The notes below the pieces were generated by a model that saw nothing but the letters and a program-made list of their open reading frames with translations, was not told where the DNA came from and did no database searches. A stretch of 64,000 bases of DNA from Bin55 sp963664665 (lineage in GTDB: Bacteria > Pseudomonadota > Gammaproteobacteria > Pseudomonadales > Azotimanducaceae): the NCBI GenBank assembly GCA_963664665.2, contig CAXXMH010000005.1, positions 1-64,000 on the forward strand. The letters run 5' to 3'. Numbering within the stretch: position 1 is the first letter of the stretch; each line of letters begins with the position of its first letter. The position numbers and the translations under genes are program-made. Shown here piece after piece: positions 37,076 to 46,232 of the stretch.

Positions 37076-38189
37076 GTCGGGTAAGGAGCAGTCATTACTG
37101 ACTACCCCTCCCCTAAGAACCGTGCGTGCGAGTTTCCCCGCACACGGCTCAAGCCTGCGAAAAACTTGATAGTACAAGCCGGTTACACAACCAATGGCTG
37201 CTTCGCCTTCGCGATTCGTACCTGCATGCCCCTCACGATCCGTTCAACGGGACGCGGAAGGACGCAGACACCCTGAATTCAGGATGCACTTTCATGCGGT
37301 CCTCCTTAATCAAGGAGGTGGGAACCCGTCCCGAAGGACAGCGATTCACCATCCTCCGGTTGAATGAAAACACCAACCCAGCCGAAGCCGAATCAGGTGT
37401 CCGTTTAGGGGTTCTGCCTGTCATCTCGCGATGCAGACCAGTCGGGAGTGGGCACGACTTTCGTCGCCAGACCTGTTTCAGTCCGGTATCCGCGCCATTA
37501 CAGCACGGCGTTCGCTTTCTCCGACCTCCTCTACCCGCCACCGCATCAGTCCGCCTTGCGGCTTCCCTGCCCAGCAACTCAAAGTCACTGGGCGCGATGT
37601 CGGGCTTACCGAGTTCCGTCTGAACAACACGACGGGGGTGGGTGTGGTCTTTTCGCCGGTCGCGTAATGGCAGTGTGTCCCCACTGTGAACGGAGACAAC
37701 CTGCGACACACCGTTTGGTTCAGGCGTGTCAGTAACCTTTCGCCTGTCAATTTTTACGACGTTTATCAACCATTTACATACGTTCACCCGTCCCGCAAGC
37801 CTAGCATCTCGTCCGCCTGGTACTGGCAGAGTCCGCGTTGCAATCTCACGATCACAACCCGCCCCGAAGGGGATTACATTGTCAGGACGCTTCACACCCG
37901 ATCGTTGCCAATCACGCGCTGTCCCTAGGCTATTGGATACTGCCATCCAAGTCAACTAAACATTCCTTTTCAAGATGTTCCTGACCATTGTTCAGGCAGC
38001 TTATGCATGCCTACGCTTAAAGCCGTGAGTATATACATATGTACAGAACACACACAGCACCTCACCCCGATCCATCAAATACATGACATGACGAGGCATT
38101 TCCCAAGATCTTCCCACCCGCTATAAATAGTGGCGGTTCCTTCTCGGTTCCTGCACCCTAAGGATGGAGGCACACCCTTTTAGGCGCAA
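37076..38189 (-). mobile_element. Group II intron lacking a reverse-transcriptase gene, inside tnpB
   Basis: On the minus strand the 5' end is TTGCGCCTAAAAGGGTGTGC, close to the GUGYG start of bacterial group II introns but with T at position 1. A canonical 34-nt domain V occupies 37150-37117 (GAGCCGTGTGCGGGGAAACT then CGCACGCACGGTTC). Domain VI follows with a candidate branch A seven nt from the 3' end (...CCTTACCCGAC). Splicing at these boundaries joins the tnpB exons in frame. No RT, maturase or endonuclease frame is present in the 1.1 kb. A GGAGG ribosome binding site and ATG near 37295 open only a 20-codon frame (MKVHPEFRVS...), perhaps the stub of a deleted intron protein. Confidence 0.85.
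37117..37150 (-). ncRNA. Group II intron domain V
   Basis: A 34-nt hairpin with GAAA tetraloop-type apex and the conserved GAGCCGT...ACGGTTC stem that forms the intron active site. No obvious disabling change is seen, so the catalytic core may still work if a maturase is supplied in trans. Confidence 0.85.
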
Positions 38190-38229
38190 AGTCAGATCGG
38201 CGAGTCCGATCCAACAGAAGTGAGTTCAT

Positions 38230-38586
38230 GAGTTGCAAGCAACTCTGGGGACTCCCTCCCCCAACCGGCAATTCGTTAGCCTGATAAAATCAAGCCAAAC
38301 GACAGTCAGCCCTTCTTAAAGAAGAACCAAACGTCCAGTTGTTTTAACGTGCTACTCGTCGCACTCACAGGTAAAGTTTAAGTGGATAAACGCATCTGTG
38401 CAGGACGAATTAACGCCGTGGCGATGGATTGATTCGAACCTACGTCTACCAGTCATAACGTCGGTAGGACTTTCGGCAACTACGCGCTGAAAAACACAGT
38501 TAACTACATAAGAGCCCGAACTTAACTCGCACCCGCTGTATCGCCAGTTACGACAACACTCTTCTGTAAATTCACTAGATTAAAAA
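38230..38586. other. Upstream part of the tnpB element and adjoining intergenic DNA
   Basis: Immediately before the tnpB ATG is a perfect hairpin, GAGTTGC-TT-GCAACTC, and before it a GGGGGA/TCCCC stem, plausible left-end secondary structures of the IS200/IS605-type element. From about 38400 onward nothing is recognised. Confidence 0.4.
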
Positions 38587-38616
38587 GCGGCCGAACTCGA
38601 TCAGACGTTCGGACGC
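38587..38616. repeat. Degenerate copy of the 8954-8985 hairpin
   Basis: GCGGCCGAAC and GTTCGGACGC form arms with one mismatch. The surrounding bases (A-run before; AGTC-ATTT after) also match the copy at 8954, marking a dispersed extragenic palindrome. Confidence 0.6.
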
Positions 38617-38703
38617 AGTCCATTTCTCGTCAAAATGCATGGGAAAAGAGTGTGTACATTTTCGTTAATAGCTCAACGTTTACCTTCGATGATGTCACAA
38701 CGG

Positions 38704-38952
38704 CTATCCGAAAAACTTAATGAGTGCAAACACCAATCCGGCGCCGGCGATCTGTGCAAGGACAATTCGAAAGAGGAGATAGTTCTTGAGTGACTCAATC
38801 TCTCCTTTCACTTCGCGGATGTCTCCTTTTGTTGCTAGTTCATCCTGACTTTCCGCAAAAGTGTGTACGACCGCTTCTGCCTGTGGTTCAGGCATCCCCG
38901 ATCCAATCAGCTTCTTGATCGCTGCAGCTGTGTCAATCGTGTATGTCGCCAT
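38704..38952 (-). CDS. DUF1640-like coiled-coil membrane protein
   Basis: 82 residues: a conserved opening (MATYTIDTAAAIKKLIGSG, MPEPQAEAVVHTFAES), a short coiled coil (ELATKGDIREVKGEIESLKN) and one C-terminal transmembrane helix (FRIVLAQIAGAGLVFALIKF). This matches small DUF1640/CCDC90-type proteins common near mobile or phage genes, of unknown function. ATG with AGGA about 8 nt upstream. The two longer coiled-coil genes at 59485 and 60142 have the same architecture. Confidence 0.7.
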   Translation of the reverse strand: MATYTIDTAAAIKKLIGSGMPEPQAEAVVHTFAESQDELATKGDIREVKGEIESLKNYLLFRIVLAQIAGAGLVFALIKFFG

Positions 38953-39386
38953 AGGGTAATCCTACATTGAATTTCGCAATCTTGAATCTTCAATTTAGCA
39001 GGTATGTTTTGACCTATGCTTAAGTTTTTTCATTTTGTGAGTTCATGATTGTTTAGATGTGAACTGAGAGGACGGTGTGGGATTGAAATGGACCATCGCT
39101 AACTCTGACAGACGTGGAATGGCGCGCGTTGCGTGGATCACAGTACGATACTGCGTCTTCGGACTTGCCGCGGGTTGATTGATGTGGAGCGGAGGTCTAA
39201 ACTGAACTCCTGTGCTCCTCAGGACATCGCTACGAACGCTTTTAATCTCGACGAAGTTAGTAATCGCTGAGTCGTCTACATATTAGGCCAATTTGTATTT
39301 GCGGTAGGCAAATCGGTTTGCGTGATTAGATTTCTCCGACGGATCAGTCACTACACCGTCCTCAAACGAATGTTGTTGAGTGACAT
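38953..39386. other. Intergenic, about 430 bp
   Basis: No gene seen. Around 39196-39235 a segment (CTAAACTGAACTC.TGTG..CTCAGG) resembles 33059-33085 at the right end of the tnpB element, a possible element-end remnant. Confidence 0.3.
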
Positions 39387-40517
39387 TCACGACACCGGTT
39401 CGAGACACTCACGAAACGAATCACTCATGCTGCGTAAGAGTGTCGGATACAGCGACTTACCATCCTCGAGACCTGCGCCTAATGGATCCAAAACTCCTAT
39501 TCTCACGTCGGTATCTTCTACGATAGTGTTGATCAACTGCTCATCAAATTGTGGTTCTGAGAAAACGCATACGACATCTAAGTCGTTGATCCTCTGACGT
39601 AGTTCGAGGATTCTGCGTGCGCCGGCAGATCGTCCTGGTACTACCACGGCTGAACCCACCGCCATTAAGTTGAAACGATCCTCGAAGTAGCGATAGGCAT
39701 CGTGAAAAGCGATGAATGCGCGATCATCCAGTGCCTGAAGTTTGCTTCGAAGTTCAGTCTCCAATGCATCCATATCGGCAACGAAGTTCTCTAGATTACT
39801 GAAATACGCGTCGCTGTTTTCAGCATCGTTTCGTGCGAGAACTGACGCAACGACCTCTGCAATCACTATTCCATTCTGTGGATCCAACCAAATATGCATG
39901 TCAAATGTTTCATCGACCTCATCTAGCAGCAGACTCGAAGAAACGCTCTCATCGCCATGATCATCATGTTCTTCGTGATCATCCCCATGAGCGTGATCTA
40001 TATCGTCGCTGTCAGCGGTCGATGACTCTTCATCCGCGCCTTCTGTCTCGTGACCGTGTTCGTGATCGTGAGGCTCAAATAACCCTCGTTCGCGATACGA
40101 CAGTTTCACCAATTTTGACGCGTGCGACAAAGACACGATGTCCGCGCGAGCTGCTAACGTCCACATGATGTCTGCCAACGATGCTTCCATCGCTTGCCCC
40201 ACCTGAAACACAACGTCTGAGCTATTAAGTGCGCGAGCATCCGACGGGCGTAAATTGAATGTGTGAGGTGAAGCCGCGCCTTTCATGATGAGGTGTGGTT
40301 CACCCACGCCTTCCATGATGGCGCTCACGATCGAATGAATGGGTTTGATGCTTGCAACTACGACGAATTCGTCCTCTGCAAGCACGCTACGACCTGCGAG
40401 CAGCGTCAATGTCAGTGCAATCGCCGCAATGGGTCGAAATCGCAGCGCTGCCGATCGGAATTGCGATCTTTGCACCGGCTTCAAAATTCGTGCATTGCAC
40501 TCGATCCTCACTCGCAC
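39387..40517 (-). CDS. znuA: Periplasmic zinc-binding protein ZnuA
   Basis: 376 residues: signal peptide (RPIAAIALTLTLLAGRSVLA then EDEF), metal-binding residues in the ZnuA layout (first His in GAASPHTFNLRPSD, second in DMHIWLDPQNG, third in FIAFHDAYRYFEDRF, fourth acidic in the C-terminal lobe) and a long acidic His-rich loop (about 150-200: HDHEHGHE..., HAHGDDHEEHDDH) that distinguishes zinc from manganese carriers. It delivers Zn2+ to the ZnuBC permease. The start is a GTG at 40515-40517; the real start may be further in, since about 25 residues precede the signal peptide. It is divergent from the TonB receptor and znuCB. No Zur box was found by eye. Confidence 0.85.
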   Translation of the reverse strand: MRVRIECNARILKPVQRSQFRSAALRFRPIAAIALTLTLLAGRSVLAEDEFVVVASIKPIHSIVSAIMEGVGEPHLIMKGAASPHTFNLRPSDARALNSSDVVFQVGQAMEASLADIMWTLAARADIVSLSHASKLVKLSYRERGLFEPHDHEHGHETEGADEESSTADSDDIDHAHGDDHEEHDDHGDESVSSSLLLDEVDETFDMHIWLDPQNGIVIAEVVASVLARNDAENSDAYFSNLENFVADMDALETELRSKLQALDDRAFIAFHDAYRYFEDRFNLMAVGSAVVVPGRSAGARRILELRQRINDLDVVCVFSEPQFDEQLINTIVEDTDVRIGVLDPLGAGLEDGKSLYPTLLRSMSDSFRECLEPVS

Positions 40518-40822
40518 TCTCCTACTAGGATTTCGAAGTCTTGAACTATCAGTTTACATAAAGAGAGAAAACTATCGACGTCACGACTGAAATATCAACT
40601 GGTGCGACTTGCAAACTTCGGCAAGAAATCTACGGTCGAACACCGAACAAGAACAGGATTCACGCGTTTCTAAATCCCAACAAGCTGAGTAAATTCTGAC
40701 AGTAGGTGGGTTACGGAACTTAGGTTCGAAAACTGTTGATAATTTCGTGCGGCGCCCCGAATTCACGTACTATCGACGAGGCCAACGGCGATCAAAACAT
40801 CGATATCGAGAAACTTATTTCA

Positions 40823-43798
40823 TTGCTTAAACGAACGTACTTTACCTTGTTTGTTGTACTAACGACGACGGTGAGTATCGCGATAAGTGCAGATCAGCTT
40901 GCGAACGGCTTCATTTTTGGTGTGACGCTCGAAAACGAAAACCCCCTCGCAGGAACCAAGGTCACGGTGGAACACTTGGATACCGGATTTACCCGGACGG
41001 TCGTCGCATCCGATTCAGGGACTTACCGCATCACCCAGCTCCCGCCTGGGAACTACGATGTACTGGCATCGACGGCGGATCTCAAGTTTCTCCTGAAAAC
41101 GGTCAGAATAGTGATCGGCGAAGGCACAAGAACTGACCTCGACATGTCCGAATCCAATCTCGGGCGCAATCGAGCAGACAGTTCCGCTATAGAAGAGGTG
41201 TTGGTCACGGCGAGCCGGGAGAGCGATGTTCAAGGGTCGTTTGGTGAAATCAATACCGCCTTCGACGCAGAGGAAATCGATCAACTACCCATTGCGCGGG
41301 ATGTCAATGCGGTCATCAACATGGCGCCTGGCGCAGTGCTTGGGGACTCGCAGTATTCGTCACGTCGGAATCCGCTTAGTCCGTTTCGCACGACGGGCAC
41401 AGGATTGGTGTCGATTCACGGTTCTTCCATCGCTGAAAACGTCTACTACGTCGATGGTATGAATGTGTCGAACCTCGCGAATGGACTAGGCGCGAGCGTA
41501 CTTCCGTTTGAGTTTTACGATCAGGTACAAATGGTCACCGGTGGGTTGCGCGCGCAATTTGGACGCACCACGGGCGGCATGGTCAACGCGGTCACGAAAG
41601 GCGGCACGAACGAGTGGAAGATGCGCCTTGGTTATTTCAACCAACCAGCGGGATTACAAGGCAAAAGTCCAGACGTCGAAGACAATCGCCGCAATTTCGG
41701 CTTTAGTGCGTCGTCTTCGCAAGATGAGGAGGGATCCCAAGAAGCTTTTCTCTCGATCGCAGGTCCTCTAGTCCGCGACAAGCTGTATATCTATGGCATT
41801 TACGAAGCTCAACGTGAAGAAAGACGGGACTTTGCAGCAGGTTATCGTGAGTTCGGCTCTTTAGCCGTAACCGAGGACAGCGATCCATTCCTCGGTGCGA
41901 AGATAGATTGGGATATGCTCGAAGACCATCGGTTGAGCTTGACCTACTTCTCAGACCAGACGCGCACGAAATTAAGCAACTTTCGCTGGCACGAAACCAC
42001 GAATGAGATCGGCGAACGCTACCGTTTACTCGATCTTGACCGAGGTGGTGATAACTACATTGTTCGCTACGTTGGATCGCTCAGCGATCAACTCACCGTG
42101 TCGGCTGTCGCGGGTACGAATGCATATGACTATCAGAATTCACATCCCGCAGACCAAACCTGTCCCGTTGCTTACGACAACCGTGACAACAGAAGTTACT
42201 CTGAGATCGGCTGTTGGGTGAATCGAACCACTTCTGCGCGCGACGATTTGCGCCGGGCGACCCGCGTCGACGCCGAGTATGTCGTCAACGATGCACACAT
42301 CGTGACGTTCGGGTTCGACCGTGAAAACAACACAACCCGTCATCGATTCGGGTACTCAGGACCCGACAATCATTCGTATTTCTACTTCAATGTTGAACCC
42401 GGCGAACTCCTGCGCAATCGCGTAGAGGTACCTGCCGACATAACCGAAATCGTTCAGCTGTCGGAATATCGTGGCGACGGAAAGTATGAAGATCGTAGTA
42501 CATCGTTCTACATTGAAGACGAATGGCTTGTGAATAAACAACTGAACATTCGTTTTGGATTACGCCACGAACGTTTCGAACTGAGCACTTCCGCCGGCGC
42601 CCCGTTGGTGCAAATCAACGACCAATGGGCACCGCGCATAGCGGCAGCGTATGAACTCGGTCGACATGGTTCATTCGTTGCCAGTTTCTCGCGCTACCAC
42701 ATGCCGCTACCTAACGCTGTGAGCCAAGGCATCGCGACTGCCTACTTATTCGAGCGCTCGTTCCACACGCTGGCAAGCGACATCAAAGCAGACGGCTCAG
42801 TGGATTTAGGTCTACAGCTCGGACCGACGATCGTGTCTCGTGACGGTTCCCCGCCTCAAGCCTCGAAAATCGTCGATCCCAATTTGAAAGCGATGTATCA
42901 ACAAGAATTCTCGATCGGATATTCAAGAGATTTTCCGAATGATTTTCTCGCTGGTGTGGACTATACCTATCGAACGCTCAAACGTGCGATAGAGGATATC
43001 GCACTCATTCCCTATCTCGATGGACGTGGGGGTATGTGGCGCATGAACTACTACCTGACGAACCCTGGATTCGACGTTACCGTTGTTCACGATTGGGACG
43101 GAGACGGCGTTGCGGAGCGGCTTGAATTCAGCGCAGACGAACTTCAATTCCCTAAACCCGAACGTCAATACCATGCTCTCGAGTTTTTTGTTGACAAGAA
43201 ACTGTCGCGCAAGCTGTATCTGCGCGGTAGCTACACGTGGTCACATAGCTACGGCAATCATGAAGGGCTCGCCCGAACCGATACCAGCAGAGCCGGCCAT
43301 TGGACCGGTGTATCGTCACAATGGGACTTCCTTGGATTGACGGACGGCGCGGACGGTAATCTGCCTAACGACCGCCGCCACAGCATGAAGCTATTCGGCA
43401 TCTGGAAGGTTCGAGAGAATCTTCAAACGAGTTTTGCGTGGAGTTGGTCGGAAGGACAACCAAGAAACGCGTTTGGCTACCACCCGACGGATTTTTGGGC
43501 TAGACTGTACGGACCTATTTCATTTTTCGACCAAGATCAGCTTAGTCCACGTGGTGCGCTCGGTCGAACCGACAACATCAATCGAATCGACACCGGGATT
43601 CGATACAGCCGTGAGATTGGTCGTACCTCCATGACTATCAAGTTGGACATCTTCAATTTGTTCAATGAGTCGGCCGTCGTCGAGTACGACGATCAATCAC
43701 AGATCTATGGCAGACGAGCCAATCCGAACTTTGGCTTACCCGTCTGGCATCAACAGCCTCGACACGTTCGATTAGGCTTGATTTTTGACTTGTTGTGA
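40823..43798 (+). CDS. TonB-dependent outer-membrane receptor with N-terminal carboxypeptidase-regulatory-like domain, probably for zinc
   Basis: About 991 residues. The TTG at 40823 gives a proper signal peptide (LKRTYFTLFVVLTTTVSIAI, cut before DQLAN); the frame extends to another TTG at 40736, and no ATG occurs early, so the start is uncertain. A SdrD-B/CarboxypepD_reg-like domain (residues about 30-110) precedes a TonB box (EEVLVTAS), the plug (INTAFDAEEIDQLPIARDVN, GGLRAQFGRTTGGMVNAVTK) and a 22-strand barrel ending in aromatic residues (VRLGLIFDLL). Position between znuA and znuCB makes a zinc or zinc-chelate substrate likely, though the Oar-like layout is not typical ZnuD. Confidence 0.8.
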   Translation: MLKRTYFTLFVVLTTTVSIAISADQLANGFIFGVTLENENPLAGTKVTVEHLDTGFTRTVVASDSGTYRITQLPPGNYDVLASTADLKFLLKTVRIVIGEGTRTDLDMSESNLGRNRADSSAIEEVLVTASRESDVQGSFGEINTAFDAEEIDQLPIARDVNAVINMAPGAVLGDSQYSSRRNPLSPFRTTGTGLVSIHGSSIAENVYYVDGMNVSNLANGLGASVLPFEFYDQVQMVTGGLRAQFGRTTGGMVNAVTKGGTNEWKMRLGYFNQPAGLQGKSPDVEDNRRNFGFSASSSQDEEGSQEAFLSIAGPLVRDKLYIYGIYEAQREERRDFAAGYREFGSLAVTEDSDPFLGAKIDWDMLEDHRLSLTYFSDQTRTKLSNFRWHETTNEIGERYRLLDLDRGGDNYIVRYVGSLSDQLTVSAVAGTNAYDYQNSHPADQTCPVAYDNRDNRSYSEIGCWVNRTTSARDDLRRATRVDAEYVVNDAHIVTFGFDRENNTTRHRFGYSGPDNHSYFYFNVEPGELLRNRVEVPADITEIVQLSEYRGDGKYEDRSTSFYIEDEWLVNKQLNIRFGLRHERFELSTSAGAPLVQINDQWAPRIAAAYELGRHGSFVASFSRYHMPLPNAVSQGIATAYLFERSFHTLASDIKADGSVDLGLQLGPTIVSRDGSPPQASKIVDPNLKAMYQQEFSIGYSRDFPNDFLAGVDYTYRTLKRAIEDIALIPYLDGRGGMWRMNYYLTNPGFDVTVVHDWDGDGVAERLEFSADELQFPKPERQYHALEFFVDKKLSRKLYLRGSYTWSHSYGNHEGLARTDTSRAGHWTGVSSQWDFLGLTDGADGNLPNDRRHSMKLFGIWKVRENLQTSFAWSWSEGQPRNAFGYHPTDFWARLYGPISFFDQDQLSPRGALGRTDNINRIDTGIRYSREIGRTSMTIKLDIFNLFNESAVVEYDDQSQIYGRRANPNFGLPVWHQQPRHVRLGLIFDLL

Positions 43799-43842
43799 TA
43801 CGCCTTAATCGCGTAAGCGCTCGGCGTCAAACAGCATAAGTA

Positions 43843-44469
43843 ATGGCGGATGACGAACCGCTAGTCGCGGCTCAGGACATAGGGATCTACCGATCGAACC
43901 GATGGCTGGTTCGGCACGTAGATGTCAAGGTCCTCCCTGGGCAATTGGTCTACATAATCGGTGCAAATGGGGCTGGTAAATCAACCACTGCGAAAGCCTT
44001 ACTAGGCTTAATCGCGATCGACGAAGGCGAAATAACGAAGTCGCCAGATTTGAAAATCGGCTACGTGCCTCAACGTCTTCAAATCAATCCGACTTTACCG
44101 CTCACGATTCGGCGGTTACTGTGCTTAACCGAACGGTACAAACGAGCTGAAATCGATCACGCGTTGACCGCGGTTGGTCTGCAACGCCTCGGCAATCCGT
44201 TTGTCTCTACACTATCTGGCGGCGAATTTCAGCGCCTTCTTCTTGCACAGGCGATGCTCAGCCGCCCCGATCTTCTCTTGCTCGACGAACCCGCGCAAGG
44301 CGTCGACGCAGCCGGTGCCGACAAGCTGTACAACGTCATTGACCGAATTCGGAACGAGCTAGGATGTGGTGTGCTGTGCATCTCGCATGATTTGCAGCTC
44401 GCGATGGATACAGGGGACGATTTCCTTGTGTTGATTCCTCACGAACACGACGTTTCCGATGACGTCTAG
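43843..44469 (+). CDS. znuC: Zinc ABC transporter ATPase ZnuC
   Basis: 208 residues with Walker A GANGAGKST, Q-loop YVPQR, signature LSGGEFQRL, Walker B LLLLDEPAQGVD and H-loop CISHD. It energises Zn2+ uptake with ZnuB. Short for ZnuC because the His-rich C-terminal extension is only a stub (PHEHDVSDDV). Starts 44 nt after the receptor gene and ends 28 nt before znuB, in one operon. Confidence 0.85.
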   Translation: MADDEPLVAAQDIGIYRSNRWLVRHVDVKVLPGQLVYIIGANGAGKSTTAKALLGLIAIDEGEITKSPDLKIGYVPQRLQINPTLPLTIRRLLCLTERYKRAEIDHALTAVGLQRLGNPFVSTLSGGEFQRLLLAQAMLSRPDLLLLDEPAQGVDAAGADKLYNVIDRIRNELGCGVLCISHDLQLAMDTGDDFLVLIPHEHDVSDDV

Positions 44470-44497
44470 TTTCGACACGCATCGTCGTTAAGCCATC

Positions 44498-45325
44498 GTG
44501 ACTATTTTCGACGACTTTCTCGTGCGATCATTGATCGCAGGCATTGGGGTTGCCTTGATCGCAGGTCCAATGGGGTGCTTCGTCGTGTGGCGGCGACTCG
44601 CCTACTTCGGCGAAACGATCGCACATTCGGCTTTGCTCGGTATCACGGTCGCCGTCGTGTTTAGCTTCAACTTCATGCTCGGTGTGCTCATCTCATCGAT
44701 CGCCGTCGTCGTGGTCATGTACTACATCGACCGATCCGAGAACCTTCCAACTGAAACGCTGCTCGGGTTGCTGGCTCATGGGGGGTTGGCGACGGGATTG
44801 GTGGTTCTGTCTTTCTTCCCCAGCATGCGCATGGATTTAGAAGCGCTGCTATTCGGAGATATTCTTGCTGTTTCGCGGACGGACCTAGTCGTTATATGGG
44901 TCTGCGGTGGTGTCGTGTTCGCGAGTTTGCTGCTCTTGTGGCGTCAGCTACTCACCTCGACCGTGAGCGAGGACCTCGCGACTGTTGCCGGGATGCAACC
45001 CCGACGTGCAAACCTCTGCTTTGGTCTGTTGATGGCGATCGTCATCGCTGGCGCCGTAAAAATCGTCGGAATTCTGCTCATCGTAGCTTTATTGATCATT
45101 CCCGCAGCAACGGCTCGGAAATTCTCAATCAGTCCGGAAGTCATGGCTACATTAGCAGGATTGATGGGTGTCGTGGGCGTGATAGGTGGACTAGGCTCTT
45201 CGCTCTACTGGGATACGCCCGCAGGACCAAGCATGGTGGTCATTCTCATGATCCTGTTCGCGGTGACGCGTGTTTTCAATGTACCATTGGGACACGAAGC
45301 GAAGTCGAAGGATCGTGTGTTGTGA
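44498..45325 (+). CDS. znuB: Zinc ABC transporter permease ZnuB
   Basis: 275 residues with about eight transmembrane helices, an ABC-3 family permease (GVALIAGPMGCFVVWRRLAY, GETIAHSALLG, VSEDLATVAGM, PAATARKFS). It starts at a GTG at 44498 and overlaps the following small gene by 4 nt. It forms the Zn2+ channel with ZnuC. Confidence 0.88.
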   Translation: MTIFDDFLVRSLIAGIGVALIAGPMGCFVVWRRLAYFGETIAHSALLGITVAVVFSFNFMLGVLISSIAVVVVMYYIDRSENLPTETLLGLLAHGGLATGLVVLSFFPSMRMDLEALLFGDILAVSRTDLVVIWVCGGVVFASLLLLWRQLLTSTVSEDLATVAGMQPRRANLCFGLLMAIVIAGAVKIVGILLIVALLIIPAATARKFSISPEVMATLAGLMGVVGVIGGLGSSLYWDTPAGPSMVVILMILFAVTRVFNVPLGHEAKSKDRVL

Positions 45326-45564
45326 ATATCAAGCATGGTATTCTGACAGGTCTTACCATGGGTGTCTCCACGGTCTTAGGCTTCTTGCTACTTTCACCGC
45401 TTGTGAATTTCGTCGTGTTCGGCGCAATTCATGGATTTGTGCCCGGAACTGTCGTTCGCGCTGGATGGTCCGTGTGGCTGTTGAGCTGGTCTGTGACGGC
45501 AGTGTTGAGTGTTCTGATCTCATGGTATCTGATCGGGCGCAGGATCTGGCGCAAGTTCACCTAG
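45322..45564 (+). CDS. Small two-helix membrane protein coupled to znuB
   Basis: 80 residues starting at a GTG that overlaps the znuB stop (GTGTTGTGA): MNIKHGILTGLTMGVSTVLG, a first helix through FLLLSPLVNFVVFGAI and a second, WLLSWSVTAVLSVLISWYLI, with a basic tail (GRRIWRKFT). Position as last gene of the zinc operon suggests an accessory transporter part or an unrelated membrane protein. No family recognised. Confidence 0.6.
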   Translation: MNIKHGILTGLTMGVSTVLGFLLLSPLVNFVVFGAIHGFVPGTVVRAGWSVWLLSWSVTAVLSVLISWYLIGRRIWRKFT

Positions 45565-45602
45565 TCGTTTTCGACTTGCCGATTTGAGGTGTCGTCCTGA
45601 AC

Positions 45603-46232
45603 TTACGTGGAATCCCAATCGAGGACACTTCTCGAAATCACTGTTCTTAGTTCGCTTGCCCAAAAATGATCAGCGTTATATACCTTTACGAGTTTGCCTG
45701 AAACAGTTCTGAATTGAAGATTAGGGTTCTCAGCTCCGTCCACGGAATTGTCGTATACGTAGCCTCGATCAATGATTTGGAGCGCTTCGGCGAGATTGTT
45801 GATCGACTTCTGGTGTCTGCTAATGATCTTCTCTATAGGCACCGCATGTCCCCCTTCCATGACTCGCCGTGTAATCCTTGCTGCATTGATGTCAGGGCTA
45901 TCAGTGCCGATGAAAAACAATCTAACAAAGAATCCAGCGTCTAGCGCTTTCTCGACATATTCCAGTTTTTCCTGTGAGGAGAAGACCGTTTCGAATATGA
46001 GGGAACGCTTTTCCTGCAGGCACTCGTACCGTTTTTCCGTAGCGTACTTTGCGGCTTCCGCGATAGCTGAAGGCGAGTTCCAATCACCAAAGACGTCACG
46101 GGCGATTTCGTCGGGATTTAGATAGTCGCAGTCCTGAGCCCATTCATGGTTTAGAAGGAACTGTGTAGACGAGGTTTTTCCCGACCCGTTTGGACCAGCG
46201 ACGATGACCAGGTTTGGTCGCGGTGATGCTAT
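45603..46232 (-). pseudogene. Zeta-toxin-like kinase without a normal start codon
   Basis: An uninterrupted frame encodes NLVIVAGPNGSGKTSSTQFL (Walker A), YLNPDEIARDVFGD, IFETVFSS and RLFFIGTDSPDINAARITRR, the full zeta-toxin/UDP-sugar kinase fold of about 210 residues. The expected initiator is ATA at 46230-46232, overlapping the stop of the upstream gene (CGATAGCA). No ATG, GTG or TTG occurs in frame until about 45923, inside the domain. One G-to-A change of ATGG to ATAG would both destroy this start and create the TAG ending the upstream frame. Either the toxin is silent or ATA is used weakly. Confidence 0.75.

Larger units (their letters stand above)
33156..38229 (-). pseudogene. tnpB: tnpB (IS200/IS605 accessory RNA-guided nuclease), split by a group II intron and by IS21
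   Basis: The pieces 38229-38190, 37075-36677 and 33958-33156 join without any frameshift into 1242 nt (413 codons plus stop), the normal size for TnpB. The start is ATG at 38227-38229 (MNSLLLDRTRRSD). RuvC-like residues are kept: Asp in IGIDVGV, Glu in IAVEDLDI and Asp in DDRDVNASKD. So is the zinc finger (RCSACG ... YHCTHCG). The first gap is an RT-less group II intron that splicing could remove; the second is an IS21 element with a 6-bp target duplication GCCATC, which cannot be removed at RNA level. TnpB is therefore inactive here. No tnpA is present, so the element was already non-autonomous. Confidence 0.85.

Noticed and set aside
37233..37955. 240-codon minus-strand frame in the group II intron
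   Set aside because: No reverse-transcriptase, maturase or HNH motif; the open frame is structured intron RNA sequence.
44896..45564. 222-codon frame across znuB
   Set aside because: Only its last 80 codons are believable, as the small gene starting at 45322; the rest is a shadow of znuB.
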